Below, one piece after another: positions 1 to 12,800 of a stretch of 64,000 nt of DNA; within the stretch, counting starts at the first letter, position 1, and each line of letters opens with the position of its first letter. The notes beneath the pieces are model-generated. The model saw nothing but the letters and a program-made list of their open reading frames with translations. It was not told the DNA's origin and did not search any database. A program made the translations under genes and the position numbers. Origin of the DNA: Anas platyrhynchos (lineage: Eukaryota > Chordata > Aves > Anseriformes > Anatidae); contig NC_092597.1 of NCBI RefSeq assembly GCF_047663525.1, forward strand, positions 17,134,501 through 17,198,500. Reading direction: 5' to 3'.

Positions 1-769
1 GTTTCTTAGCTTGGCTCAATTCAGACATCTTATTTCAGTTGTCCTTTACCTGGAGAACCATCAGCAAAACAGTCAAAAATTCAGACTGGTGGCTTTTTAC
101 CAACGGAGTACTCTGCAGCACTTTATTTTTTTTATTCAATTCAGTTGTATGAAAAGCGATACGGGTGTAACAGAGCAAACAGATTAAGTCACAGATCTTC
201 CCCATTCTCAGAATTCAAACAGCTACACCCTTTTTTACTCTACATTGCTTTGCACATCAGGCAGCCAGTGCTAGCTGTTATAAACACCTTGGTTAAAGTC
301 CAGGAAACTCCCTTGGAGTGCCTCCATCCTCCGGTTCAGCAAATCAAGAAGGAATTAATTTTCCAGTCTTACTTCTGCATTACTTTGGCCTGCTAAGCAT
401 CAAGCATCTGTCTTCCAAGATAGTGTGCTGAGCCTCCTGCAGAGTATCTAGTCCTTCCTGCCTGGAAGGCTGTATGCCACCACCCATTTTCCACCTTATG
501 CACCTACACTCAAAGAGGTTCAGCTGAACTCCTGGCTTTAGCTGGATCATCTGGATGCTACTACCCAGAGCTATGATCTCTAGAGAGCCAAGAGCATTTA
601 GAACCAGCATTAGGAGTAGTAAGAACTGAAATCCCACTCCAAAATACTGATTACTTCTAAAAATCCAAGCCAAGACAGCTGTGTCTAGGTATCAAAACCA
701 GAAAGCACGGAGCATTTTATCTCCAGTAGGAAGAAGATGGTACAAGAGCAGTCAACTGCAAGAGCTTAC
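1..769 (-). other. ABHD2 intron 3' of coding exon 7
   Basis: This stretch follows the exon 7 donor and runs off the window. No reading frame on the minus strand matches the expected C-terminal hydrolase segment. I see no other gene, only a short T-run near 126-134. Confidence 0.7.
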
Positions 770-839
770 CCTGTGCAAGTAGTGCAGGCAGCTTTCTTCT
801 TCGTAGTACTCCTTCAGGGAACTGTACCCATGGAACTTC
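770..839 (-). CDS. ABHD2: ABHD2 coding exon 7 (last one in window)
   Basis: This 70-nt exon is too short for most ORF callers. It starts after a TTTCAG acceptor, encodes KFHGYSSLKEYYEEESCLHY and LHR (residues 310-332), and ends in phase 0 at a GTAAGC donor. The family continues with the segment holding the catalytic Asp and His, which I could not find on the minus strand of 1-769. The rest must lie off the left edge. Confidence 0.93.
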
Positions 840-3800
840 CTGAAATGGATAGTGTCATTGCCATCATGTTTCTAGCATCCACCTGACTCCCATTTGCAAA
901 TAAGGACATACATGCCCAGACCTGTATTTTTAAGGACAAAGCCTTTTTCTGCAAAAACCACCTTTGGCAGCACATGCCTTTATGCTTTGTGCTTACTCAA
1001 ACACTGATAGCAGGATTTGTGTTTCTTCTACACACACCAAGTTAAACATTCAAGTGGAAGTCTAGCAGCCTTCAAGGCATCTTCTTTAAACTTAATTTGC
1101 TTTCTCCTGTGTGAGTAACTTATAAACTTATAAACTTATTCACCACCTGAAAGCCTTTACAAACATAAAACCATCACAGCTTACAAACCTCAAACATACT
1201 GGACAAAAGGGCCTGCCTACAAACCGCCCAGAATCCACTGTGGTTCCATTTTTTTTTGCAGTATCCTTAGCCCTTCATCTCAAACCAAGGATGCAGTGAG
1301 CCTATACTCAAGTGCTTTTTTTCTTTCCTGGGGTAGGAGGCAGTGATGCAGCTGTAGGCCCAAAGTAGACAGGCCTCAGGGATGAAGGACAAGTATATTT
1401 CCCCTAGGAATCACTCTTAGAAAGACAGCAAACAGCAATATTCCTACTCCTCCAAAAACCTTTTAGCTGTATAGCTGGCAGTGTACAGCTTCAGCATTTT
1501 GTAAAGGTGTCAATGCCTGATATAGAACATGCCATGGCAAGATCACAGCCACTGAACAAAGTACTAAGTTGTTTTCAAGGACACCGGCAGTAACAGCCTG
1601 CTGCCTAATAATGCAGAGAGCTTAATTTAGGTGCAAGTATGACAAGTTAAAAAGTTCGTGTTATCTCAGCCAGTTCTAATGTTCACAAAGAAGGCATTAT
1701 TCTCGGGGGGAAGGGTTTGTTTCAAAATTCAAGCAGGACTAAAAACACTCATGTGCAGTTCCGAGATGCTTTTCACATTCTGCGTTATTTTTTGTGGACC
1801 TCTTGGCAAGAGCTTGCCTCTTCCTTGTTTATTCTGGGCTGCAGGTTCAGATGTTATAGATAAATGCCTCCTGGATGACTTTACAGAAGCTGTGATTATC
1901 AAAAATAAACTTTTTTTTTGTGGTTTTATTCAATGTAAAGACAAGGAAGGATTTGGGGTTGTCAGCGCTGCATTTCAGCAGATTCCCACAGGCACAGAGA
2001 GAGACCTGCAAGAGTAACACTTAAAACAGAAAGCACTTCCAGAGACCAACGTAGAGTCCCCCTTCATACCTCATAACATTATCATCAATCTGCATAAGGG
2101 ATGTTGCCGTATAGAGTTTGCTCAGATCAGCATCTGAAAGGCTTTGTGGCTTCTTCATGTTATCTCCAAAAAGAACTTGCCTGAAAGAGGAGTAACAAGA
2201 TAAATATCCGAACACCATAACAAGTGCAGCAAAGCCACGACCTGCTCAAGGACAAGTGAGTTTACCAGATCTGACAAGGTAAGAATAGAAGTGGGGCTAC
2301 GTACACGAGGCTCTCTTGGGATCATGCACAGCTTTTTCATCTACCTCGCTTCTGAACGAGGTGTAACAGAAACTAACAGCCACTTCAGAGAAAAACGCTC
2401 CCTTGTTATACTGACAAACTGCAAAAGGGGCCTCTATAAAGAACCTTCCCAGAACAGACAGCACTAGGGGGATTTAGAACAGAGGCTTCATGTTGGAGGG
2501 AGGGTCCTCTGGCTTCAGATCAAACCCGTGGGTGGCTCGGGGAGAGCACTAGCAGTCCTGGGCACAGCAGCCCCGTCACCATCTGGTCCTGAAGTCTCCC
2601 CAGCACAGATATTAGGTTAGCTCATCCAGCAGAAATTACTTGGGGGCATTACCTTAGCAGAAAGCTATTTACTATGGACACTTGTCATAATTAGTTATTA
2701 CCCTCAGGAGAGGATGTGTTTCTTCACCAGAACAAACCGCTCCCTTAACAAATAGAACAAAGGCTGCAAGCTGGAAAGGATTTTTATTCCCTTTTAGAAG
2801 CAGCTGCAGGCAGAGCAGGAGGGAGACCAGGCTTGACTTGGGGGAGCTGCCCTAGAGCACAAACGATTGTGGAAAAAAAGATTACTTAACTGAATCTCCT
2901 TCAAGCCAGCACTGCCTTTATCTGGCTTATGAATCTAAGCACCATTTCATGGGGGCTTATATACCCTGACATGTATAATTTGGCCAAGTTGTCCAAATAT
3001 TTGTCAGTCTGCAGTGAATTACGTGGATCATCCTACACATCAGTTGTCCTACCTCCTCCTGCCTGTTTTTCATACCACACAGGACTGTTAGGTATGAACC
3101 AAAAGCTTGCAAGTGGCACATGCTCCTTACTGGAATGGGCCTTAATTAGCATCCACTGATGAGGTACTTACATATTCATTGCCCTAGAAGCACCCAGATA
3201 ATTTTGGTCTAGGAAACACCACAGAGCATGTCACCTGTTTAACCAACACATTCCTTTCGTATCTGAGAGCCACAGATCACGACAGTAGCGCAGGGATACT
3301 GCAAGGACAGTAGCACTCTAGGAAGAGCAGCACTAAGTATTCTGCTGGCTACGTGCTCTTTGGAGAAAAAAACTAGAAGCTGGATCTACAGAACAACTGT
3401 TTGCTTATCTGATAAGCAGCAGCCCCTTGCAGCAGATCTTGAAGATTAATCCTACCTCCAGTAGGTGGCAGAACAAGAGGCTCCTGGAATAGAGGATTCT
3501 TTAGCTAGAAGTGAAACAGATGCACAATACTCCACTTTGAAGTTTAATTACAATGTTTTCCTGTGCTCATCTTGTTTATTCATTAAACAAGTCTCCTCAG
3601 AAGGCAAAAAAAAAAAAACAAACAAAAAACACAACAAAGCCTGCTTTCTTCTAACAGGATCACCAGAGCTTATTTGTATATTTTACAGTATACGCGATTG
3701 GCATGGGCTCCCCTTCTTTTTCTTGCTTCACTTAAAAGACAGCGAGCAGAGGATTTGTGTGTAATCTTTCAGGAGTCTGAATTTAAAGTCTGACTGAGAA

Positions 3801-6800
3801 GAGAAGATAAATACAATAGAGCAATTGACTTGCACCAATGCAAGTTTACCTGTGGGAAAGGATGATCTTCTTCATGTTATCTGCCATGAGGAAGTTATAA
3901 AATCTTCTGCATTGATCCCATTGCATGAAGGTTTCCTGTGCCCTAGAAAAAACACAGAGCATAGCAATCTAAGCTGTTAATGGAGATCTTGAAAGATCAG
4001 AGTAATACACCGTAACATCTCACTGCAGCCTAGAGGCTAAGTAAACAAATCTCCAGGCTTCCCCTGCCATAGCTTAACCTTTTCCAGGAAATGACTTCCA
4101 CTTTGATGAAGTTCGGGAGTATCAGAAAACAGATCTGCAGTCTCATTTTGCACAGTGCAATTAGCTGTCCTGATCAGAGCATTTAGGAGCCATCAGTCAA
4201 GATCTGCAACACTGACAAGAGGACTTTGCTATCCCTTTGCATAAGTTGAATGCAATTTACTTAATGGAACCACCGAGGAAAGGACTAAAACCTGTTGCTG
4301 AAAAAAGTTAATTGCGTGTAATAGCTTTACAAAGGAAATCATTTGTGCAGATGTTTGCAATATTTACACACACTGTTATTGTTTTACCTTCATTGGCAGG
4401 AGCTGTAAGGGTAAATACTCATTGCAGCTGCAAGTGGCATCGGAGCTGAAGCCTTTACCTATTCTCAGAGCAGAACAGCACTTCACAGCTTATCTGTTGT
4501 TAAAACAGAATTAAAGTCGTCCAGACTTCTGTGAGCTTTGCCAGATACAAGCACTCCTTTGCTCTGCAGGGTCACGGGCAGGTTAGAGCTTTACTCTTAC
4601 CAAGGGTTTGCTGTTACTGAGGGAACCTACTATCATTTACTGAGCGACCGAAGAATGCTGGGAGCAGGCAGTTCCAGCTACTGAACTACTCCCATTTAAA
4701 CATTAACATACCACCAGAACTACAGGGGATTTATCGTGACCTTCCAAGCCACAAGCTGCTGTTTCCTAGCAGAGCATAAGCAGGCTGCCTGCTTGCAAGC
4801 CATGCTGCAGTACGAACTCGTTGTCTAACCAGGCTACACCACGCTTACACCAGGACAGGGGAATAGAGACAGGAAAAGATTTCCCAAGCAAACCTTTAAA
4901 GAGATTTCAAGACAACCAAAGTTATAACTACGACATTTCCCCACAATTTCTGCAGCAGACAGCAGGACTCCTAATATGAAGGGCTGCAAGCACTGACAAA
5001 AATTCAACTTCCAGTATTATTTGAGGACTGCACCGGTTTCAAAGGTGGAGACTCTCCCCACAGCCTGTAGCTACACTAAAGATGCATTCCACAAGATCAA
5101 GAAGCAGAATCAAGCCTGTGCAGGCAGAGATTAAGGAATAAGGAGACAGGTCCCTGCTTAGCCTCAGGGAACAAATTCCCCAGACTTTGTGTTAATTCAT
5201 TAAACAGAGACCCATTTTCTGCCGGCAGAGCCTTGCTTTGCTTCTACTTTACCATGCCCCTCTATGGGACACTTGCTTAACGCCTTGGAAAGGTTTCCAA
5301 ATTTCAAATGCCTGCTACATCTTGCTCACTACCACTTTCTCCTAATTTTTTCCTTTACTTCCTAAAGATATTTGGGGATAATTAGGGACAAAGGCTGCAC
5401 AAGCTAATAAAAAGAGGAATTGTAATTTAACTGGTCATCTACCAGGGCAATCCACTTTTGTGTAGCTCAGAGGGAAGAAAAGTAATTCTCACATAGCAGA
5501 CCAAGTCCAAGAAGGATAAGGCTTATCCCTTCCACCTGGAGATGCTTTGTACCTCTTCCCTCCCCCTTCTATAGCAAGACCCACCCTAGCCTGTCGTTTA
5601 CTTCGTAGTTATTTACTGATGTTGCTTTCCCCTAGCTTTGCCTAATTAGCATTTAAAAGCAGCACTAAACATTAGGTAGGGAGACACAAGATACAAGAAG
5701 CCTTCCTGCTGGGTGCATGGTAATGCACAGCAGATGTTCTGTGACCGGAGATTTGCTGGTAGATGTTCACCCAGCAGGTGGAGTCAAGAGCTCAGGAATC
5801 CACAGCAACCCGCAGAAGACTTGCATTAAACTCACAGGAGCAGCTGTTATTTTTCCACGCAGATATCCAAGTGCAGCATTGTTAAACAGGTTGTCCTTAC
5901 CCTGCCGCTTCACCAGCACACCATGACATACTACTAAGAAATCAGCTCAGGGAACAGAATTACTCAGAACATTTTGGAGACCAGAAACACAACATTGCAA
6001 AACTCCAAGATAAATCAAACCGGCCAAGGCCAGATGCAATCCTTGCAAACCCTGTTTGATGGCTACAAAAACAGTTTCAGGAGTTTGTTTCAATAGGATA
6101 CTCTGTGCCACAGCCTCAATACAACTAACACTTTACTTGAAACAAACCCAGACTATTCTTGAAAGCATCTGATTTGCACCTGATCTGAAGTCTCAAAAGG
6201 CACGAGGTATACTGGAATGTTACTGAATTGCCCATCAAACTTTCAGTCATGTCCAATGCTTCCAGAAAAAACTTCTTACTTTCACCTGTAAGAGCTTAAC
6301 TTATAAAAGGTGCCTTTGGACTGCTGAATACCAAAGTAGTGACAGTAGAGGTAGAGCATCAGCAGCATCAGGAGTTCCAGCTCCGTGCTGCCAGCTCCAT
6401 CTTTATCTGTCCAAAGGATCTTGACACCAACACCCTGCCCTCAATAACCCCTTGCTTTTCAAATATTCTCATTGCTCAGAGAGGCAATTAAGTTACTGTA
6501 CAACCAGCTGTACCTCACTAGTTGTCCATATGTAGAGACAGCAAGACCCGTGAGCATTAGCTTAACCACTTGCACTGTTTCAATCTTCAGTAACTTGCAC
6601 AGGGAAGTTATTGCCCAGTAGTTGAGCTGCAAGTTCTGAAGCAGCAGTGCTGTACCCAAAGCCTCCATCAGTGGATGTAAGTGCTAACACTAGGTGGAGC
6701 CCTTACAGCTCCTGTGAAGTGCTACAGCCTCAGCTTCCAGGCAGGGAACAACAGGTTAATGTTTTAGGCAGCCCTTAGGGCTATTATCCTTAAGCCTCCC

Positions 6801-9800
6801 CACCTTCACCACTTCAGGCAGGTAGCAGGGGTTGCAAGAGCCTCTTCACCCTCCCATCAGCCCCCTGCCTGTTTCAGCAGCACCCCCAAAAGGAGGGGAG
6901 CATGGACTGCCAGAGCACGAGCTGTGTCCTTCCAGCCTCCCCAGATAAGAGCTGCCGGATGACACTCGGCAGCGAAGCCAGGGAAGCTATTATGGGCCAA
7001 GTGATACTCCTCAGAGCGATGAGAAAGCAAACTATTGCTTCAAACTTGGCACCAGCTCAGCAGTTTGTCACACTGCCCAACCTGCCTGATTAATTAGCCA
7101 GGACTGCATGGGGAATGCCTCTCCTTACGACACCAGCAGTGCTGCCACAACAGAGCCAGGCCAACCCACAGGCACAGAGCAGCAGCTGCCAGCGTTTACC
7201 TGGCCAGGTACAGAAAGCCAGTTTGTACTGCTGACTGTTCATTTGTGCTGCTGATCAACAAAGCTTTGATTGCTGCTTCAGGAAGGTGGCATCCTGCAGT
7301 CCTACAGACTAATTTAATTAGGTGCAAGAGAGCCAGCAAGCTTTTCCCCACCCAGAAGAGAGCAGCAGGCTCACCTGAGCGCGCTATAGCCCTGGCACAC
7401 GCTGACACAGCACAGGACTCTCTCCTGGTTGGCCTGGCTCTCCCCCAGGTACTTGCACACGATGTTTCCACCCAGGCTGAAGCCTACGACAACCAGCTGG
7501 GTCTGAGGGTAGGTCTTCTTGATGTAGTTAACCATCGCACCAAACTCCCAGGTGCAACCTGAAAAATAAGGAGAATGTCAAGAGTCATCTTCCAACAATT
7601 TTCTACTTCACACTCCAGTTGCGTGCTTTAAGCTCAGTGCCTTCCCCTTTCTGACTTTTCAATAACCTCAAGATTTTAAGGGCTCTGATTCACACACATG
7701 TTCATGTCTCTATTTTATGAGTCCTGTGGACCTTAGCTCATGCCTGTCCGACTGACTGCCAAAGATAAAATTTAAAAAACCTAACCCTTGGAGCAGCCCA
7801 TCTGACAATCTGAACTCTGCCTTTCCAAAGCAACTGAAGAAGTGAAGTCAAACAACCCTGGCTTTGACATGGCTAGGTAAAATCTCTGCATATCAGTACC
7901 TACAGCTATTTCTCCTGCCTTTGAGTTTGGAAAGGGGAAACAAAGAGAAGCAGCTCCCAAACTGATGGGATTAGGACAATGGTATCACCAGGCTAGGCAC
8001 TTTGTTAGCCTTCCAGTTGGACTCAGTGCTTCAAACCGCACAGAAGGCACCACATGAGCAAAAGCAATAAAACTACAGCTGTTTATTCCGGTTTAGGGCC
8101 AGAATCTCAGCTCTGTCCTGCGGAGCTGCTCCAGGAAGGTACATCCTAAGAGCTTGGATTGTACGCTGTGCCACCCAAGTGCTGCTCCAGTGTGCCCCCA
8201 CCCCAAAAGCAACATCCTTGCTGGACATCAGACACAGGTTTTGGCCAGCTCTGGAGGAGATGCTGAGCACTACAGTTTGCATTTACTTCAGTGAAATAGG
8301 AGGCTTCTGGCTGAGCCTTTCATCACAGCTTGGGCACTTCCTTGTGAACATTGGTAATGGACAGTTTTCCTCAAGATGACAAACGCTGCATCGCTCTAGT
8401 CTCCTCTGGAAGAAGCCAGCAGTCAAAACACTGTGTTTGACTTTTGTGATTTGACAGCAGCTGGCAGCCATTTCAGAAACCTAAAGCTGGAACAGCAACA
8501 GGTCAAGTTTGATATAAAGGCTTTGGGATTCAGCAAATCATGTTTGTTTATGCTACTTGCTCCCCAACAAATGCATCAGGAATCCAGCATAAGCTGGAAG
8601 GACAACAGGGTATTCAGGCTGGAGGCAGAGTAAAAGTCTGCACAGGGTCTTGCTGGCACAACACTTGGCAGAGTTGCTTGTGAAGTGATTTACTGTCTTA
8701 CTCAGAGGAAGTGCTAGACATTCCTCGCCCTTCCCAAGGCTGTAAGATTTAGAAAGGCATATCTTCAGAGCTACAGAGCAGAATAGCTCCCTAAGGTCTA
8801 AAGGGCAGCTGCATGAAATGAACAATCTGCCATCAGCTCCAGCAAGTTCTCAGAAAATTAGAGAAGGACTGGGAAATCCAGACTGGCATTTGACACTAGG
8901 CAAAGTTAGAGCACCATCTTATTGAAAACAGCACCAGGCAGAGCAGTAGCAGATCTATACATGCTGATGATGGCATTACATCCCCTCTTCCCCAGTCCCT
9001 TATTAGTCATTTTAGCTAATTATTCAAAAAAAAAAATAATGCCATAGCCTATGTTTAAATATCAAGCTAACATGACACTACCAGAAGTTTCAGAGCGCAG
9101 CCAGTGAATTCGGGGATTGTACTCTGCACTAGGAAGGTTCTATTTTTGGAAGGAAACTCTCAAATTCTATCAAAAAAATGCTTTTGGGAAGTCAAGCTTG
9201 GTAGACTCAAAACAACTACCAGTCTAGGATCTCATTAAAAATTAAAGCTATTGGTATTCCTGAAATGTTTTCCTCTCAGGAGCAGATTTAATAGCTACAA
9301 AACAAGCAACGAAGCACTACTGCCTGTTTGCCTGCTAGACCCAGAGTCTCAAAGCACGAGATGTTTTGGCAATTCAAGTGTTCAAGATCAACATTTGAGC
9401 TGTTAATCCAAACTCTTAGCAGTAAGTATCTTAGTTACCTTTAAAAAGATATAAAGAAACCCAACACCAGGCTATTGTAGCCACAGTTGACTCCTGATGT
9501 AATATAACTAAAGATGTTTGCAGTAAAGGAGGACACGAAGGCTCAACAGAACTCAGGAACAGGCAGATCAGGTCCCTGGCAAGAGGGCCACATTCTACTA
9601 AGATCACATCACACATTATTAGCAGGGAGCATAAGAATAACTGGAGTCACTCTTACCCCACCTTGAAGAACTTTATTCCTTTTAATTTCTAGGTTAAGAA
9701 GGATTTCCTTATATTCAAGGTGAAAGCCCCACATCAGAGTAGTTAAGCACTACCTCTACTGTAGTTTTACTGTCAGACCACAGAACTGCTGCCATTCCTT

Positions 9801-12800
9801 GACATTTGTGTTACATTCAGGCACCAATCTGACCACGTCCTTCCTAGAATAGAAATGTACTTTCTGGATAAGGTGATACATGCTCCTTCTCATACTACAT
9901 TTTCCAAAGTGTCAGAAATAGCTTTTATCCTAGAGCCAAGTTCGTTCATATCCCACTAAACTGACATTTGAGCATCTCTGTAACTACTTGAGCAGGCTCA
10001 TAGTAGTCACGAGTACTTTTTTTTCTCCCTATTTGTCTTTCAAAAATGGTCTCCTTAATTAAGATACATATGTTAGAACTAGGATAAGTGAGAAAGAAAA
10101 ACTGAATCCTGCTATTAGCTTCCCTTCTTCCTCCTAAGTTAAGTTTAGGTCCTAAGAAACAGCATAAAATGATCAGCCTAATTCACCTATGGCAATTGTG
10201 GTGTGCTGAAGGAGCCTGATCAAGTCCTAGAACTTCAACAAGCTCGAAAGCTGTCAGCTGTCACAGCACCTACCGTAGGTGAACATGCGTGGAGAAGTGA
10301 GCTCGATGTTCGGCAGGGCCCCCAGGTGATTCAGAACAGCACATCTGTACCCATTTTTCTGCGCGTAGTCAACAAAAGTGCGGATGTACTGCTTCTCGCT
10401 GTGGTTAGCAATCCCAGGGCAGATCACCATCGTGACATCCTCTGTGCACAGAAAGAGAGGGAAGTTAAGTAAATGTCACTTCATGCAAATTAAGAAATTC
10501 AGAAGCTTTCCATTTCAGATCCATGGGAAAGCACGTAGCAGAAGAAAGGTAAAAATCCTACTGTTCTGCCAAAAAGCCTGGTGTGGGACAGAAGACTAGC
10601 AGCTCTATTGCTAAAGATGTGGAAGGAGTAATTCATGTTATAGCAGACGAACAATCTCCTAGCTTTGGGGAAGGCTGACCAAACAGTTCTACAGAAACTG
10701 CCTAGTGACCAAGAGAAAATCCTTCCCACTGAAGAAATATGTTGGACATCACACTTGTTCTGCCTTCTGACAGCCTGCTGAGAGTGTGGAAGCACAAGAG
10801 CCCACTGCTTCTCCATGCACCAGGTACACTAAGCTATTTTTCTCATTTCCCTTTCAGAATCCAGCACAACCCAGATCTTCAAAATGAACGTTTGCTAGGC
10901 ACAGAAATTATGACCAACTGACATTAGCCATCACCTGCTTTGTGGCTAATCTAACATCTGATCTGCTGGCACTGCTCATCAGTTTAACAAGGTATCATTT
11001 CATCAGCTAAGAAAGCCATTACTGTAACTCAAGTAAGGACAGTAAAAATATATTCAGGATTAGCATACATGTAAGTACTTCCATTTAACTCTCATACTCT
11101 TTGCACTTATGTGCAAAGCTCTAACTCTACCCACTGTGAATTTTTGCCTCATTAGGAAAGCACTGTTCAGATTCTCCTCAGTGATAAGGCCAGCAGAAAC
11201 TGTTGCAGCACAGCATTATACCACAAAGATCTCAACTCTGATAATGGAAAGAATTTGGCCTTTTCTGAAGGCTAAACGGGAGTTGTGGGCTTACAATGAA
11301 GTCAGCTGCTGCAGAGGTTAGACTGTACTACCGAAGTCACAGTAACTCAATTTTAAGTGTTGCTGTTACCGCTAGCAATAGGGTGTTTGAAATCTGACAG
11401 TAACTCTGAAAACACGTACGTAGCACAGTAGGAGATCACCAGGATTTCCTGCTTCTTGCACAGAATTCTCTTATAGTCTGGACTCCTTCATATCCAAAGC
11501 ACATTGAGATTGTTCTCATGCAGAGAAGCTATGGAACATTTTTGTTGCTCCTTAATGCCCACCCCTTGCCACACACGGGTAATTAGTCTAGCAGGTCCTA
11601 CTCTGCTGTCTGAGATGAGCACACAGCACGATGGTCTCACAGCCTCCACAGGCTGGCTAGCACTGTGTAGCTGCCCCCTTCCTATCACCAAAATTAACAC
11701 CCATCTTTTCTGAGAATCAAGTATCAGGGCTCTTATCTACCCCCCTGCATGCCCCAGAGCACAGAACCAAGGTCAGCAGCTAGATGCAGCCGGCAGCTGC
11801 TGCGACTGACCTCCAGTGCAGTGCTCAGACTGCGGCTCGAAGAGATCAAAGGTTGCTGTTGCTCCATCTGGCATCGTGAGGAACTTGCGGTGTCCGTACG
11901 GATGCGGCGATCTCACTCTCCCCATTTTTCCATAAAGGGCAGTCTGGATATGTCCACTCTTCCCCCAGATCAGCGGTGGAATGTACCTGGAAGAGGGAGT
12001 CATTCAGTTACGCATCCCCACTGTGTTAACAAGCTTGGAGAACACATAAGCGAAGCCATAACAAATCTCCCCCTCATTTCCAAACACAGTAACAAACAAA
12101 ATTGTTTTTGCTACGACTGAACCGACAGCATCGCTCTTCACAGCCTTACTAGAGCAGAGAGCCTGATATGCTCTCCCTGCTGAGAGATCAGCACTAAGAG
12201 GCCAAACGCAGACATTCCTACGCACTGAAACAGCGCGTGCACAAATGCTGCTCACAGACTGCACAGAGACCTGGTGGCTCACTGAGCCTGCAGCAGCACG
12301 TTGCTAGCCAACCAAGCTGACCTACAAAACTTGTCAAATATTGTAAATCTGTTTTAATTGAAGCACCGAAGCCTGCTGGGTTGAGCCACATGGACTTGTG
12401 TAAGCACTCGATTTCGTAAGTCAGCAGGAGAAACAAGAGGATTCACAGCAAGGTCTGGAAGACTAAAAGCCGCAAGACTTGCTCATTGCGACAATTTTCT
12501 ATAGAAATATTCTTCTCGGTTGAATGAAGAGCACGGTACAGGGAAATTTTGCCTTTTGAGCAGGGTTTGGTAAGGAAGCAGGCCCGGTTTCAGAAGGACC
12601 TGTAATAACTGACCAAGAAAAACACCACTGAATAAATCCGTCCCTTCCACCACAAGAGGAGCACTCTACCAACCTTGTTTATCAAGGGCACATTAAAGCA
12701 AGGTGCCAAAACAGCCTGCCTTTTTCTTCCTGCCTTTAGCAGTCCTCAAAAAGACATTGGGGTAAGCAGCTGGCAGCTGGAGGGTGTAAAAGGCTGGGTT

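Larger units (their letters stand above)
840..11810 (-). other. ABHD2 introns between coding exons 2 and 7
   Basis: The intronic stretches are 840-2069, 2181-3849, 3943-7374, 7559-10273 and 10442-11810. They are relatively AT-rich, with stop codons in all frames and no frame resembling a known protein. Short A-runs occur at about 3607-3620 and 9025-9035. I recognise no RNA gene or mobile element. Confidence 0.7.
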